The notes: a model not told the origin generated them from the sequence alone. DNA of 64,000 nt from an uncultured Actinomycetes bacterium (GCA_903852755.1 CAINRS010000043.1:36223-100222), one strand, 5' to 3'; positions 30,717-41,671 are shown, numbered from the stretch's first letter. A program made the numbers and translations.

Positions 30717-31949
30717 ATGTTCCTCGCAACCACCCAACGAGCGATCGGCTTCGTGATCCTGGCGCTGGTCGTGATCGGCTTCATCATCTGGCTGTTCGTG
30801 AACCTGCGCTCCAGTCGCGACGAGGTCGGCGCCGAGATCGAACTGGCCGCCAACCGTCGTCCGGGCACGCCCGACGAGGAGCTCGAGGGCAAACGCCTCA
30901 ACGTGGCGCTGTTCTCCGCGCTGGGCCTGCTCGCGACGATCGCCGTCGGACTCCCGCTCTACTGGCTGGGTGAGCCGGGCCGGATGGACGGCGCGGTCGA
31001 GACGTTCGACGAGACGTTCGTCCGCCGGGGGCTCGAGATCTACGAGAACGGTGCGCAGTGCGTGAACTGCCACGGTGGCGCCGGCGTGGGCGGACTCGCC
31101 AACTTCGTGATCAACGACCAGAGCGGCAGCTTCGTGGCGCAGGTCAACTGGATCGCCCCGGCGCTGAACAACGTGCTCTACCGCTACGACGAGGACCAGG
31201 TCCGCTACGTGCTGAACTACGGCCGTCCCGGCACGCCCATGGCGGCCTGGGGCGCCGAGGGCGGCGGTCCGCTCACGACCCAGCAGATCGACGAGATCAT
31301 CGACTACCTCTGGAGCGTCCAGCTCCCGGTCGAGGAGATGCGGGTCGAGGTCGACGAGTTCGTCAAGGGCATCGACCCCGGGCTCCACGACCGGATGATG
31401 GAGGTCCGCCGCTCCAACGCCGACGTCGCTCCCAACGGCGACGTCGAACCGGTCGACGCCAACCGACTCTCCCGCGAGGACGAGATCAAGCTCGGTGAGA
31501 TCCTGTTCAACAACCAGGAGCTCGCAGCCGGGTCGTACTCGTGTGCCCGGTGCCACGTGGCCGGCTCCAGCTACGGGAAGGGGTGGGAGCCGTTCGAACG
31601 GCTGCAGTACGGCTCGTTCGGCCCCAACCTGATCGGGATCGAGGCCGAGGCCACCGAGCAGCAGCACTTCGAGTTGATCTGGAAGGGCATGGACTCGGGC
31701 AAGCTCTACTTCTCCCGGAAGCAGGGCAACCCGCAGATGCCCGGATTCGGGGTGAACCGCAACACCGGACGCTCCGACGAGGGTGTGCCGGATCTCGGCA
31801 AGGAGGGTCAGCTGACCCCTGAGCAGGTCTGGGCCATCGTGACCTACGAGCGCAACCTCTCCAACGCCTCGACCGTCAAGTCGCCGGTGGCCGGCACCGC
31901 CGAGTCCCCGTCGTTCATCGGCGTCCCGCGCCCTTCGCCCAGCGAGTGA
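30717..31949 (+). CDS. Membrane-bound diheme cytochrome c
   Basis: The 410-residue protein has a membrane helix at 8-28, a second near 62-80, then two heme c domains with C115-V-N-C-H and C276-A-R-C-H. Late Met residues (P-Q-M-P-G-F) may be axial ligands. Actinobacterial bc complexes commonly carry a diheme cytochrome c (QcrC); the two-domain order here differs by having long spacers of about 155 residues. It follows the Rieske gene and ends the core reductase genes. Confidence 0.9.
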   Translation: MFLATTQRAIGFVILALVVIGFIIWLFVNLRSSRDEVGAEIELAANRRPGTPDEELEGKRLNVALFSALGLLATIAVGLPLYWLGEPGRMDGAVETFDETFVRRGLEIYENGAQCVNCHGGAGVGGLANFVINDQSGSFVAQVNWIAPALNNVLYRYDEDQVRYVLNYGRPGTPMAAWGAEGGGPLTTQQIDEIIDYLWSVQLPVEEMRVEVDEFVKGIDPGLHDRMMEVRRSNADVAPNGDVEPVDANRLSREDEIKLGEILFNNQELAAGSYSCARCHVAGSSYGKGWEPFERLQYGSFGPNLIGIEAEATEQQHFELIWKGMDSGKLYFSRKQGNPQMPGFGVNRNTGRSDEGVPDLGKEGQLTPEQVWAIVTYERNLSNASTVKSPVAGTAESPSFIGVPRPSPSE

Positions 31950-31974
31950 CCCTCGCTCCGCATCAGGAACCTGC

Positions 31975-32967
31975 ATGATCCACGTTCTCTCCGCCATCGC
32001 CTTCGACCCGAACATCCGCGGCGCGCTCGCCGTGGCCGTGGGCGTGGTCGTCCTGTGCGGTTCCGTCTACCTGCTGCTCGCCACCAACACCGGGGTGCGC
32101 AACGGCTTCCTCATCGCCCTGGCCGGACTGATGGGCTGGATGTTCTCGATGGGTCTGATCTGGTGGATCTACGGCATCGGCCTCCGCGGCGCGGATCCGT
32201 CCTGGATCTCCAAGGAGATCAACTTCTCCCGGTCGGACGCGGTGGCCACCGAGGTGGTCGAACAGCTGCCGCCGACCGACCAGCTCCCGGACCCGGAGAC
32301 GTTCCTCGCCGACTACCTGGCCACCAACCCGGAGCTCGCCCAGAAGATCGCCGACACCGAGGGGGAGGGCTTCACCGCCCAGACGCTGACCGACGCCGTC
32401 ACGGTGGCGCCGTCGCTCAAGGCGCAGCTCGACGAGCAGCTGAACGGGTGGCGGATCCTCCCCGAGACCGACTCCCGGCGGGGTGATGCCGTGGCTGCAT
32501 CCGACGCGCTCCTCGCCGAGTCCAAGGCGTTCGGCGAGTCCACCTCGTCGTCGGTCTACACCGTCAAGGACGTGTTCTTCTTCGGGGGCAAGTCGGCCTC
32601 CGAGCCCGAGACGGTCAAGGGGGAGCGCTCGCTCCTCGACAAGGCGTGGCGTCGGGTCGTCACGGTGTTCGAACCCAAGAACCCGCCCCTCTACGCGGCG
32701 ATCACGCTCCAGAAGAACGTGCCGCAGGTGGTCGCTCCGGGTGAGGCGCCGCCACCGCCGAAGATCGACGAGGAGGCCGACACGGTGACGGTCGTCCTCC
32801 TCCGCAACCTCGGGACCAGGCGCCTGATCCCGTTCCTCTTCACGCTGTTCTCGGGGATCGTCTTCTTCGCCCTGGTGTGGATGCTCCACAACCGCGACAA
32901 GCGGGCGATGGCGGTCAGGGCGGAGTGGGACCCGTCCACGGCCGAGCTTCCAGCCGGAGTGCGGTAG
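31975..32967 (+). CDS. Membrane protein of unknown function between the bc and nuo genes
   Basis: The 330-residue protein has two helices at the N-terminus (about 16-36 and 43-68), a soluble domain of about 200 residues with alternating charged and Thr/Ser segments, and a final helix (283-302, P-F-L-F-T-L-F-S-G-I-V-F-F). No cofactor motif is visible. The position between the diheme cytochrome and nuoA, 25 and 2 bases from its neighbours, implies co-transcription. It could be an assembly or linking factor. Confidence 0.72.
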   Translation: MIHVLSAIAFDPNIRGALAVAVGVVVLCGSVYLLLATNTGVRNGFLIALAGLMGWMFSMGLIWWIYGIGLRGADPSWISKEINFSRSDAVATEVVEQLPPTDQLPDPETFLADYLATNPELAQKIADTEGEGFTAQTLTDAVTVAPSLKAQLDEQLNGWRILPETDSRRGDAVAASDALLAESKAFGESTSSSVYTVKDVFFFGGKSASEPETVKGERSLLDKAWRRVVTVFEPKNPPLYAAITLQKNVPQVVAPGEAPPPPKIDEEADTVTVVLLRNLGTRRLIPFLFTLFSGIVFFALVWMLHNRDKRAMAVRAEWDPSTAELPAGVR

Positions 32968-32969
32968 CC

Positions 32970-33437
32970 GTGGGCCAGTACCTGCCGATCGTGGCCATGA
33001 TCGTGCTGGCCGCGCTCTTCGCGGCGCTCAGCTTCGTGGCGTCGAGCCTGCTCCAGCCGCGTCGGCCGAATCCGGTGAAGGTCTCGCCCTACGAGTGCGG
33101 GATCGTCGACCAGGCGGACCCGCCGGAGCGCTTCCCGGTCCGGTTCTTCCTGATCGCCATGATCTTCATCGTCTTCGACATCGAGATCATCTTCTTCTAC
33201 CCGTTCACGCAGGTGGCCGAGCAGCTCGGCGGCTACGGGCTGATCGCCATCGGCATCTTCGCCGCTGCGGTGTTCGAGTCGTTCCTCTACCTGATCCGCA
33301 ACGGCGCACTGGAGTGGGGTCCCGTGGTCCGGGCCCGTCGGACCCGACTGCGCTCCGAGCCGGTGCGGACCTCGTCGACGACCATCCGCCGTGTCGGCAG
33401 TGAGGGTCGTCGGTCCGAGCAGGAGGTGGCGGCCTGA
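32970..33437 (+). CDS. nuoA: NADH-quinone oxidoreductase subunit A
   Basis: The 155-residue subunit has three helices with the family signatures [30 protein letters not shown] and F-F-Y-P-F. The C-terminal 40 residues are an Arg/Ser-rich extension. GTG 32970 lies 2 bases after the previous stop. First gene of a complete 14-gene complex I operon. Confidence 0.95.
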   Translation: MGQYLPIVAMIVLAALFAALSFVASSLLQPRRPNPVKVSPYECGIVDQADPPERFPVRFFLIAMIFIVFDIEIIFFYPFTQVAEQLGGYGLIAIGIFAAAVFESFLYLIRNGALEWGPVVRARRTRLRSEPVRTSSTTIRRVGSEGRRSEQEVAA

Positions 33438-34042
33438 TGGGGATCGTCTCCGACGTCGCCGACGACGGCCTCGCAGGACTGGGACACAACGTCCTCACCG
33501 GTCGGCTCGAGGACCTGGTGCGCTGGGCCCGCAAGCGGAGCTGCTGGCCCGCCACCTTCGGGCTGGCCTGCTGTGCCATCGAGATGATGGCCACCGGTGG
33601 CGCCCACTACGACCTGGCACGGTTCGGCATGGAGGTGTTCCGGGCCTCGCCCCGTCAGGCCGACCTGATGATCGTCGCCGGGCGGGTCTCCCAGAAGATG
33701 GCCCCGGTGCTCCGGACGATCTACGACCAGATGATGGATCCCAAGTGGGTGATCTCCATGGGCGTGTGCGCCTCGTCGGGCGGCATGTTCAACAACTACG
33801 CCATCGTCCAGGGCGTGGATCAGGTCGTCCCGGTCGACGTCTACGCACCGGGGTGCCCTCCGGGCCCGGAGACCCTGCTGCAGGCGATCACCACGCTCCA
33901 CGAGCAGATCGAGACCGGCGAGATCCTCCGCCGCCGGGACGCGCAGGGCGCCGGGGCCGGAATCGTGATCGACCAGGTCGACGGCCAACCGTCCCCGGTG
34001 CTGCTGGGTGCCCCGGGTGGCACCGCGTCGGGCCTGCGGTGA
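33437..34042 (+). CDS. nuoB: NADH-quinone oxidoreductase subunit B
   Basis: The 201-residue subunit carries cluster N2, the last iron-sulfur centre before quinone. Ligands are in [19 protein letters not shown] and [13 protein letters not shown] overlap with nuoA. It has a typical core and an Ala/Gly-rich C-terminal tail. Confidence 0.96.
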   Translation: MGIVSDVADDGLAGLGHNVLTGRLEDLVRWARKRSCWPATFGLACCAIEMMATGGAHYDLARFGMEVFRASPRQADLMIVAGRVSQKMAPVLRTIYDQMMDPKWVISMGVCASSGGMFNNYAIVQGVDQVVPVDVYAPGCPPGPETLLQAITTLHEQIETGEILRRRDAQGAGAGIVIDQVDGQPSPVLLGAPGGTASGLR

Positions 34043-34055
34043 TCGGTCCCGACCG

Positions 34056-34598
34056 ATGAGCGAGGTCACCGAGGGCGCCACCGACGTCGTGCCGACCGAG
34101 CCGGAGGTCGAACTCCTCCACGGTGTCCCGGTCACCGACTCCCTCGGCCAGCAGGTGCTGCACCCGACCCGTGAGCAGTACGTCCCGCTGGTGGAACAGC
34201 TGCGGAGCGAGGGGTACTGGATGGCGGTGGACCTGTGCGGGGTGGACCACCTGCTGACTCCCGGTCGTCGGGGGCTGCCCACCGGCACCGAGCCCGAGCG
34301 CTTCGAGGTCGTGGTCAACCTGCTCGACCACCGGAACCGCCGTCGGACGAGGATCCGGTTGCAGGTGCCCGACGGCGACGCCGTGGTGCCGACCCTGTTC
34401 CACGTCCACCCCGGACTCGAGGCGTCCGAGCGGGAGACCCACGACCTGCTCGGCATCGTCTTCGACGGACACCCCGACCTGAGCCGCATCCTGCTGCCGG
34501 ACGACTGGGTGGGGCACCCGCTCCGCAAGGACGAGTCGGTGGGGCGCATCCCGGTCCAGTTCAAGGACCCCACCGCGAGCGGGGGGCCGAGGCCGTGA
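34056..34598 (+). CDS. nuoC: NADH-quinone oxidoreductase subunit C
   Basis: The 180-residue hydrophilic subunit has the 30-kDa signature E-R-E-T-H-D-L-L-G-I-V-F-D-G-H-P-D-L-x-R-I-L-L-P-D-D-W and ends in the usual P-L-R-K-D. The first 40 residues are variable. ATG 34056 is preceded by a 13-base gap; the end overlaps nuoD by GTGA, so C and D are separate genes here. Confidence 0.95.
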   Translation: MSEVTEGATDVVPTEPEVELLHGVPVTDSLGQQVLHPTREQYVPLVEQLRSEGYWMAVDLCGVDHLLTPGRRGLPTGTEPERFEVVVNLLDHRNRRRTRIRLQVPDGDAVVPTLFHVHPGLEASERETHDLLGIVFDGHPDLSRILLPDDWVGHPLRKDESVGRIPVQFKDPTASGGPRP

Positions 34599-35929
34599 GC
34601 CAGGTGGTGGATCCGACCGCGGTGGACGGCCCCGACGACGTGGTGGACCTCGCCGTGCTCGACGAGGCCCGGGTCCGGCTCTCGACCGACGACGCCGTGC
34701 TGCGACTCTCGGCCACCGAGGCCGAGGAGCGGTCCGGGTACCAGCCCCCGACCGACGAGGGGCTCGGCGAACGGATGATCATGAACATGGGTCCGCAGCA
34801 CCCGTCGACCCACGGGGTGCTGCGGCTCGTGCTCGAGCTCGACGGTGAGGAGATCACCCGGTCCCGGCCGGTGGTCGGCTACCTCCACACCGGCATGGAG
34901 AAGACCGCCGAGCAGCTGACGTACCTCCAGGGTCCGACGAACGTGACCCGGATGGACTACGCCGCGCCGTTGTTCAACGAGCTCGTGTTCTCCATGGCCA
35001 CCGAGCAGCTGCTCGGCATCGAGGTGCCCGAGCGGGCCCAGTGGATCCGGACGCTGATGTGCGAGGTCAACCGGATCTCCTCGCACATGCTCTTCATGGC
35101 GACCAACGGCATGGACCTGGGTGCCGTGAGCATGATGCTCTACGGCTGGCGGGAGCGCGAGGAGCTGCTCCGGTTCCTCGAGCAGGTCACCGGCCTGCGC
35201 ATGAACCACAACTACATCCGTCCGGGTGGGGTCGCCGCCGACCTGCCGGACGGTTGGGAGGAGCACCTCGACGGTGTGCTGTCGGTCCTGCCGGAGCGAC
35301 TCGAGGAGTTCGACACCCTCATGACCGGCCAGCCGATCTGGCGGGACCGGCTCCAGGGCGTCGGGGTGATCACCGCCGAGGAGGCGGTCTCCCTCGGTGC
35401 GACGGGTCCGATCCTCCGCTCGACCGGGTACGCCTGGGACCTCCGCCGTGACCTGCCGTACCTCTGCTACGACCAGCTCGACTTCGACGTCATCGTCGGC
35501 ACCCACGGCGACAGCTTCGACCGCTACAGCATCCGGCTCGCCGAGATCCGTGAGTCGATTCGCATCGTCCGGCAGTGCATGGACAAGATGCCCTCCGGCG
35601 ACTACCGGATCCAGGACAAGAAGGTGACCCCGCCGCCGAGGGCTCGGATCGACGAGTCCATGGAGGCGCTCATCCACCACTTCAAGATCTTCACCGAGGG
35701 CTTCAAGGTGCCCGAGGGTGAGGTCTACGTGGCGGTGGAGAACCCACGGGGGGAGCTCGGCTGCTACCTGGTCTCCGACGGGTCGTCGCATCCCGTCCGC
35801 ATGCACATCCGAGCACCGAGCTTCGTGAACCTCCAGACCCTCCCGCACCTCATGCAGGGTTCGCTCATCGCCGACACGGTCGCCATCGTGTCGTCGGTCG
35901 ACCCGATCATGGGCGACGTGGACCGCTGA
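34595..35929 (+). CDS. nuoD: NADH-quinone oxidoreductase subunit D
   Basis: The 444-residue 49-kDa subunit forms the quinone pocket with NuoB. After a 60-residue extension it shows M-N-M-G-P-Q-H-P-S-T-H-G-V, E-K-T-A-E, R-M-D-Y and the C-terminal R-I-R-A-P-S-F-type segment (here H-I-R-A-P-S-F) and M-G-D-V-D-R end. The conserved quinone-site His and Tyr contexts are intact. Confidence 0.96.
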   Translation: MSQVVDPTAVDGPDDVVDLAVLDEARVRLSTDDAVLRLSATEAEERSGYQPPTDEGLGERMIMNMGPQHPSTHGVLRLVLELDGEEITRSRPVVGYLHTGMEKTAEQLTYLQGPTNVTRMDYAAPLFNELVFSMATEQLLGIEVPERAQWIRTLMCEVNRISSHMLFMATNGMDLGAVSMMLYGWREREELLRFLEQVTGLRMNHNYIRPGGVAADLPDGWEEHLDGVLSVLPERLEEFDTLMTGQPIWRDRLQGVGVITAEEAVSLGATGPILRSTGYAWDLRRDLPYLCYDQLDFDVIVGTHGDSFDRYSIRLAEIRESIRIVRQCMDKMPSGDYRIQDKKVTPPPRARIDESMEALIHHFKIFTEGFKVPEGEVYVAVENPRGELGCYLVSDGSSHPVRMHIRAPSFVNLQTLPHLMQGSLIADTVAIVSSVDPIMGDVDR

Positions 35930-35939
35930 GGGGGACTCC

Positions 35940-36572
35940 GTGGCTCGGTTCTCCCCCGACAACGAGGCGCTCGCCCGCCGCATCGTGGACCGGTACCCGG
36001 TGGCCAAGTCGGCGACCATCCCGCTGTGCCACCTGGCCCAGGAACAGGACGGCTACCTGGCCCCCGACGCCATGGAGCACGTGGCCGAACTCGTCGGCTG
36101 CACGCCCGCCGAGGTGCTGGGCACGGCCAGCTTCTACGAGATGTTCAAGCTGCACCCGGTCGGGCGGTACTGCCTGAACATCTGCACGAACATCTCGTGC
36201 CGTCTCCTCGGGGCGTCCGAACTGCTGGCGCGGGCCGAGGAGCGGCTCGGCGTCCGCGCCGGGGGCACGACGGCCGACGGGACGATCACGCTCGAGGACG
36301 TCGAGTGCATCGCCGCGTGCACGGAGGCGCCGGCGCTGCAGGTCAACTACCGCTACGTCGAACGTGTCGACGCCGCTGCGCTCGACGCCCTGATCGACGA
36401 CCTCCGGAGCGGGACGGGCCGGGCGGAGGAGTTCCCCCCGCACGGGACGCTCGGACTCGTCCGGCAGGAGCTGGGACCGGACGACCTGGCGAACGTCACC
36501 CCTCCCGGGGAGCAGGTCGAGCCGGTCTGGTTCGCCCGCAACGCCGCACCGACCGACGAGGGGGCGTCGTGA
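35940..36572 (+). CDS. nuoE: NADH-quinone oxidoreductase subunit E
   Basis: The 210-residue thioredoxin-fold subunit binds [2Fe-2S] cluster N1a through C-T-N-I-S-C and C-I-A-A-C. A helical N-terminal part (Y-P-V-A-K-S-A-T-I-P-L) is normal; the C-terminal 50 residues are longer than in E. coli. GTG 35940; end overlaps nuoF by GTGA. Confidence 0.95.
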   Translation: MARFSPDNEALARRIVDRYPVAKSATIPLCHLAQEQDGYLAPDAMEHVAELVGCTPAEVLGTASFYEMFKLHPVGRYCLNICTNISCRLLGASELLARAEERLGVRAGGTTADGTITLEDVECIAACTEAPALQVNYRYVERVDAAALDALIDDLRSGTGRAEEFPPHGTLGLVRQELGPDDLANVTPPGEQVEPVWFARNAAPTDEGAS

Positions 36573-37984
36573 CCGACCAGTCGACCGATCCGGCCGTGCC
36601 GCGCGTCGTGTCCTCACGGTTCGACGTGGCCGACGCCCACACCCTCGAGGTGTACCGGACCACCGGTTCCTTCCCCGGGTACGCCGGACTCGCCGCCGCG
36701 CTCGAGCGCACGCCGGACGAGGTCCGGGAGTCGGTGGTCGCGGCGACCCTGCTGGGCAGAGGCGGTGCCGGGTTCCCGGCCGGGGTCAAGTGGGGCTTCT
36801 GTCCTCCGGGTGTGTGGCCCCGGTACGTCGTGGTCAACGGTGACGAGTCCGAGCCGGGGACCTACAAGGACCGGATGCTCATGGAGCGGGACCCGCACCA
36901 GCTGATCGAGGGTGCCCTCATCGCCGCCTACGCCATCGGTGCCGCGCAGGTGTTCTTGTACGTGCGCGGCGAGATGCCGCACGCCCAGGAGCGGATCGCC
37001 GCGGCGCTCAACGAGGCGCTCGCGGCCGGGCTGGTCGGCCGGAACATCCTCGGCACCGACTTCAGCGTCGACGTGCTGCTCCACTGGGGCGCCGGTGCCT
37101 ACATCGTGGGCGAGGAGACGGCGCTCATCGAGTCGCTCGAGGGCAACCGGGGGATGCCGCGGCTCAAGCCGCCGTTCTTCCCGGCGGCCAAGGGTCTCTA
37201 CATGCGGCCGACGATCGTCAACAACGTCGAGACGCTCGCCAACCTGCCGTGGCTCATGCACCACGGGGTCGACGCGTACCGTGCGGTGGGCACCGAGACG
37301 TCACCGGGGACGCGTCTGATCGCGCTCTCCGGGCACGTCCGACGTCCGGGCGTCTACGAGGTGCCGCAGGGGACGACCACGTTCCGGGACCTCTTCCACG
37401 ACGAGCGCTACGGGGGCGGGATCCGGGACGGCAACGAGCTCAAGATGTTCATCCCGGGCGGCGCGTCCGCACCGTGGTTCTTCCCGGAGCAGATCGACCT
37501 GCCGCTCGAGGCCAGGCCCGTCGGTGCCGCCGGGTCGATGCTCGGCTCCGGTGCCGTGGTCGTGATGGACGAGACCACCGACGCGGTCGAGGCCTGCTAC
37601 TCGCTCGTGCGGTTCTTCGCCCGCGAGTCCTGCGGCAAGTGCACACCGTGCCGCGAGGGCACCACCTGGGAGGAGAAGATCCTCGAGCGCATCCTCGAGG
37701 GGCACGGTCGACCGTCCGACATCGACCTCCTGCTCGACGTCGCCGACAACATCAGCCCCGGGCCGTACCCGGTGGCCGCCGATCCGGAGCACGGCCTCGA
37801 GGCGGTGCCGTTCCCGCCCAAGCAGACGACGATCTGCCCGCTGGGTCCGTCCTCCGTCGCTCCGATCACGTCGGCGATCCGCAGGTTCCGGTCCGAGTTC
37901 GAGGCGAGGATCACCCGTCGGGACCTGATCCCGGTGAGTTCCGCCGCCCCCGGGGCCGCGGTGACGGGGGGCGACGATGTCTGA
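36569..37984 (+). CDS. nuoF: NADH-quinone oxidoreductase subunit F (NADH/FMN-binding)
   Basis: The 471-residue subunit holds FMN, NADH and cluster N3. G-R-G-G-A-G-F-P-A-G-V-K-W and N-G-D-E-S-E-P-G-T-Y-K-D bind nucleotide and flavin; E-S-C-G-K-C-T-P-C-R-E-G-T plus a later T-I-C-P-L-G hold the cluster. Start set by the GTGA overlap with nuoE; the 3' end overlaps nuoG by 8 bases. Confidence 0.96.
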   Translation: MTDQSTDPAVPRVVSSRFDVADAHTLEVYRTTGSFPGYAGLAAALERTPDEVRESVVAATLLGRGGAGFPAGVKWGFCPPGVWPRYVVVNGDESEPGTYKDRMLMERDPHQLIEGALIAAYAIGAAQVFLYVRGEMPHAQERIAAALNEALAAGLVGRNILGTDFSVDVLLHWGAGAYIVGEETALIESLEGNRGMPRLKPPFFPAAKGLYMRPTIVNNVETLANLPWLMHHGVDAYRAVGTETSPGTRLIALSGHVRRPGVYEVPQGTTTFRDLFHDERYGGGIRDGNELKMFIPGGASAPWFFPEQIDLPLEARPVGAAGSMLGSGAVVVMDETTDAVEACYSLVRFFARESCGKCTPCREGTTWEEKILERILEGHGRPSDIDLLLDVADNISPGPYPVAADPEHGLEAVPFPPKQTTICPLGPSSVAPITSAIRRFRSEFEARITRRDLIPVSSAAPGAAVTGGDDV

Positions 37985-40457
37985 GCGTCCCCGTCCGATC
38001 GAGGTCACCGATCCGGTCACGATCACCGTCGACGGTCGTCCGATCGAGGTGCAGCGCGGCGAGCTGCTCATCGACGCGTGTGAGCGCAACGACGCCTACA
38101 TCCCCCGGTTCTGCTACCACCCGCGCATGGAGCCGGTCGGCATGTGCCGGATGTGCCTGGTCGAGGTCGACACCGGCCGGGGCCCGGCGCTCCAGCCGAG
38201 CTGCATGATCCCGACCGCCCCGGACATGGTCGTCGAGACGGCCTCGGAACGCGTCACCAAGGCCCAGGACGGCGTGCTCGAGTTCCTGCTCGCCAACCAC
38301 CCGCTCGACTGTCCGGTGTGCGACAAGGGTGGGGAGTGCCCCCTGCAGGACCAGACCATGGCCTACGGCCCCGGCGAGTCGCGCTGGGTCGAGGAGAAGC
38401 GCCACTACGAGAAGCCGATCGAGATCTCGCCGCTCGTCCTGCTCGACCGCGAGCGGTGCATCCTGTGCGACCGGTGCACCCGGTTCGCGTCGGAGGTCAC
38501 CGACGACCCGCTGATCCACTTCATCAACCGCGGGTCCAACACCGAGGTCAACACCTTCCCCGGTGACCCGTTCAGCTCGTACTTCTCCGGCAACACGGTC
38601 CAGATCTGCCCCGTCGGTGCGTTGACGGCCACGCCGTACCGGTTCCGGGCCAGGCCGTGGGACCTCGAGCGGACCGAGTCGACCTGCACGACGTGTTCGG
38701 TCGGGTGCCGGGTGACCCTCGAGTCGAGCCGGGACCGCATGCTGCGGATCAACGGTGTCGACTCGGATCCGGTCAACTGGTCCTGGCTGTGCGACGCCGG
38801 CCGCTTCTCGTTCGAGGCGACCAACAGTGAGGACCGGCTCACCGAGCCCCTCCGCCGGAACCCGGACGGCTCGTTCAGCGGGATCCGCTGGTCCGAGGCC
38901 CTCACCGTCGTCGCCGACGCGCTCCGGGGGTCCGACCCGCAGCGGGTCGCGGTGCTCGGTGGCTCGCGACTCACCGACGAGTCGGCCTACGCCTGGGCGG
39001 CCCTCGCCAAGGGGGTCGTCGGCACCGACCACGTCGACGCCCAGCTCGGCGACGGACTGCCGGCTGCGGTGTTCGACCTGCCGGGGGCGACGATCGACGA
39101 CGTGTGCCGGCCGGGCGGGACCGTCCTCTACCTGGGACCCGACCCCAAGGAGGAGCTGCCGGTCCTGTTCCTGCGGCTCAAGCACGCGGCGCAGCGCGAC
39201 GGTGTCCGGATCCTCGAGGTCACGCCGACGGCGACCAGCCTCACCCCCTACGCCGTCGCCGGGGTCCGTCCCCGCCCGGGTGAGCTCGCTGCCGTGGCGT
39301 CGGTCCTCGCCGGCGGCGACGTGCCCGCCGAGGGTGTGGCGGGCGTGCCCGCCGCCGAACTCGAGGGCGTGCTCGACGCGCTCGGTGCCGCCGACGGTCC
39401 GGTCTCCGTGGTCATCGGCCGTCCCAACCTCGCCGAGTCCGCGCAGGTGGTGCTCGACGCCGCTGCGTCCCTGTCGGCCCTCCCGGGGGTGCGGTTCCTC
39501 CCCGTGGTCCGGCGGGGCAACGCCCGCGGCGCCGTGACGGCGGGTCTCGCCCCGGGTCGGCTCCCGGGTGGCGCCCGACTCGGTTCCGACGACCACTGGT
39601 CCTCAACCTGGTCGACGGTTCCGACCGCGGCCGGCCACGACGCCCTCGGGATCCTGGCCGCTGCAGCGGCGGGGGAGATCTCGACGCTCGTGCTGCTCGG
39701 CGCGGACCCGCTCTCCGACGTCGGTGACCGGGCCCTCGTCGACCGCGCGCTCGAGCGTGTCGACACGATCGTGGCGCTCGACGCCTTCCCGACCGCATCA
39801 GTCCGCCGAGCCGACCTGGTGCTGCCCGTCGCCGTGGCCGGTGAGGTCGACGGCACCACGACCAACCTCGAGGGCCGGGTCAGCCGGGTCCGGGCCAAGG
39901 TCACCCCACCGGGGACCGCGCGGGCGGACTGGGTGGTGGCGGTCGAGCTGGCACGACGACTCGGCGCCGAGTGGACGGCACGCACGGTCGAGGCCCTCCG
40001 TGACGAGCTCGTGGCCGGGGCCCCGCAGCTGGCGGGCACCTCCTGGGCGCAGGTCGACGCCGCCGACGACGGGGTGGTGGTCGACCTGACCGGGCGTGGG
40101 TTCGATCCGGGTCCCACCGCACCCGTCCCGCAGATCGACAGCTACTCGCTCCGGCTGGTGCTCAGCCGTGAGCTGTACGACGGCGGCGAGCTGCTCGCCC
40201 GGTCCGAGTCCCTGGCCGGGCTGTCCCGCACACCGACGGTCGGCATCTCGGTCGGAGACGCCGAACGGCTCGGGGTGAGCGACGGCACGGCGCTCATCGT
40301 TCGGGGCGAGCGTGGATCGCTGACGTTGCCGGCCCGGGTCAGCTCGGGGATCCCGCGGGGGACGGCCCACCTGGTCCACCGACTCGAGGGCTCGGACCCG
40401 ATCAGCCTGCTGTCCGCCGACGAGGTGGCCTGCGACGTCCGTGTGGAGCTCGCCTGA
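37977..40457 (+). CDS. nuoG: NADH-quinone oxidoreductase subunit G
   Basis: The 826-residue subunit has the N-terminal ferredoxin domain (C-Y-H-P-R, M-C-R-M-C), the His/Cys cluster ([16 protein letters not shown]), [10 protein letters not shown], and an extra set C-T-T-C-S-V-G-C with a following W-L-C-D, as in enzymes that carry cluster N7. The molybdopterin-oxidoreductase-like C-terminal domain is Ala/Gly/Leu-rich and presumably cofactor-free. Linked to nuoH by TGATG. Confidence 0.95.
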   Translation: MSERPRPIEVTDPVTITVDGRPIEVQRGELLIDACERNDAYIPRFCYHPRMEPVGMCRMCLVEVDTGRGPALQPSCMIPTAPDMVVETASERVTKAQDGVLEFLLANHPLDCPVCDKGGECPLQDQTMAYGPGESRWVEEKRHYEKPIEISPLVLLDRERCILCDRCTRFASEVTDDPLIHFINRGSNTEVNTFPGDPFSSYFSGNTVQICPVGALTATPYRFRARPWDLERTESTCTTCSVGCRVTLESSRDRMLRINGVDSDPVNWSWLCDAGRFSFEATNSEDRLTEPLRRNPDGSFSGIRWSEALTVVADALRGSDPQRVAVLGGSRLTDESAYAWAALAKGVVGTDHVDAQLGDGLPAAVFDLPGATIDDVCRPGGTVLYLGPDPKEELPVLFLRLKHAAQRDGVRILEVTPTATSLTPYAVAGVRPRPGELAAVASVLAGGDVPAEGVAGVPAAELEGVLDALGAADGPVSVVIGRPNLAESAQVVLDAAASLSALPGVRFLPVVRRGNARGAVTAGLAPGRLPGGARLGSDDHWSSTWSTVPTAAGHDALGILAAAAAGEISTLVLLGADPLSDVGDRALVDRALERVDTIVALDAFPTASVRRADLVLPVAVAGEVDGTTTNLEGRVSRVRAKVTPPGTARADWVVAVELARRLGAEWTARTVEALRDELVAGAPQLAGTSWAQVDAADDGVVVDLTGRGFDPGPTAPVPQIDSYSLRLVLSRELYDGGELLARSESLAGLSRTPTVGISVGDAERLGVSDGTALIVRGERGSLTLPARVSSGIPRGTAHLVHRLEGSDPISLLSADEVACDVRVELA

Positions 40458-41671
40458 TGGACCCGCTGCTCTCCGGCGAGATCGGTCTCACCGAGATCCT
40501 CATCGTCCTGCTCAAGGTCGTGGTGTCGTTCGCCGCCCTGATGGTGGGCGTGATGCTCATGGTCTGGTTCGAGCGCAAGCTCGTCGCCGACATGCAGAAC
40601 CGCATCGGCCCGAACCGTGCGGGCCCGTTCGGGCTGCTCCAGACGCTCGCCGACGGCATCAAGTTGTTCTTCAAGGAGGACCTGCAGCCGGAGCGGTCCG
40701 ATCCCTTCGTGTTCAAGCTGGCCCCGTACCTGTCGCTGGTGCCGGCGTTCCTGGTCTTCACGGTGATCCCGATCGCCGGCAACTTCTCCGACGGCAACGA
40801 CGGTGTGGTCACCCTGCTCGGTCACGAGACGCTCATGCAGGTCGCCAACCCGCAGATGGGGATCCTCTTCGTCCTAGCGATGAGTTCGATCGCCGTCTAC
40901 GGCGTCATGCTCGCCGGTTGGTCGTCGGGCTCGAAGTACCCGCTCCTGGGGTCGGTGCGGGCCTCGGCGCAGATGGTCTCCTACGAGGCGGCCCTCGGCC
41001 TCTCAGTGGCCTCGGTGCTGCTGCTCGCCGGCACGCTGACCACCAACGGGATCGTCGCCGGACAGGCGGGGTGGCGCTGGAACATCTGGATGACGCTGCT
41101 CGTGCCGTTCGTCGTGTTCGTGATCGCCGCGACGGCCGAGTTGAACCGTCCGCCGTTCGACCTGGTCGAGGCCGAACAGGAGCTGGTCGGCGGCTTCCAC
41201 ACCGAGTACTCCTCGATCCGCTTCGCCCTGTTCTTCCTGGCCGAGTTCATGAACACGGTCACCATGTCGGCGGTGATCGTGACGCTGTTCCTCGGTGGAC
41301 CTGCGGGTCCGATCCCCTCGGGGGCTCCCGGCTGGGTCCAGGACTACCTGCTGCCGCTGATCTACTTCTTCGGGAAGCTGTTCATCTTCCTGTTCGTCTT
41401 CGTGTGGTTCCGGGCGACCCTGCCCCGGTTCCGGTACGACCAGTTGATGGACCTCGGCTGGAAGTTCCTCATCCCGCTGGCGCTCGGCTGGTTCCTGATC
41501 CTGACGGCGCTCAAGGTGGCCGACGACCAGGGCTGGAACCCGGTGGTCGCCGCCGCCGGTGCCGTCGCCGTCGTCGTACTCGGTGCCGTGCTGCTCCGGT
41601 CGTCGATCCGCGCCGCGTCCGGTGCCGAGCTCGACGACGTGACCGCAGACGTGGTGGGAGGGGAGTCCTGA
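40457..41671 (+). CDS. nuoH: NADH-quinone oxidoreductase subunit H
   Basis: The 404-residue membrane subunit lines the quinone channel. Eight helices are visible with [38 protein letters not shown] and [13 protein letters not shown] hydrophobic pair of helices extends the C-terminus by about 50 residues. Confidence 0.96.
   Translation: MDPLLSGEIGLTEILIVLLKVVVSFAALMVGVMLMVWFERKLVADMQNRIGPNRAGPFGLLQTLADGIKLFFKEDLQPERSDPFVFKLAPYLSLVPAFLVFTVIPIAGNFSDGNDGVVTLLGHETLMQVANPQMGILFVLAMSSIAVYGVMLAGWSSGSKYPLLGSVRASAQMVSYEAALGLSVASVLLLAGTLTTNGIVAGQAGWRWNIWMTLLVPFVVFVIAATAELNRPPFDLVEAEQELVGGFHTEYSSIRFALFFLAEFMNTVTMSAVIVTLFLGGPAGPIPSGAPGWVQDYLLPLIYFFGKLFIFLFVFVWFRATLPRFRYDQLMDLGWKFLIPLALGWFLILTALKVADDQGWNPVVAAAGAVAVVVLGAVLLRSSIRAASGAELDDVTADVVGGES

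Noticed and set aside
33287..36019. A 910-codon minus-strand frame across nuoA-D
   Set aside because: It is antisense to five well-recognised complex I genes and has no motif; a shadow of high-GC codon bias.
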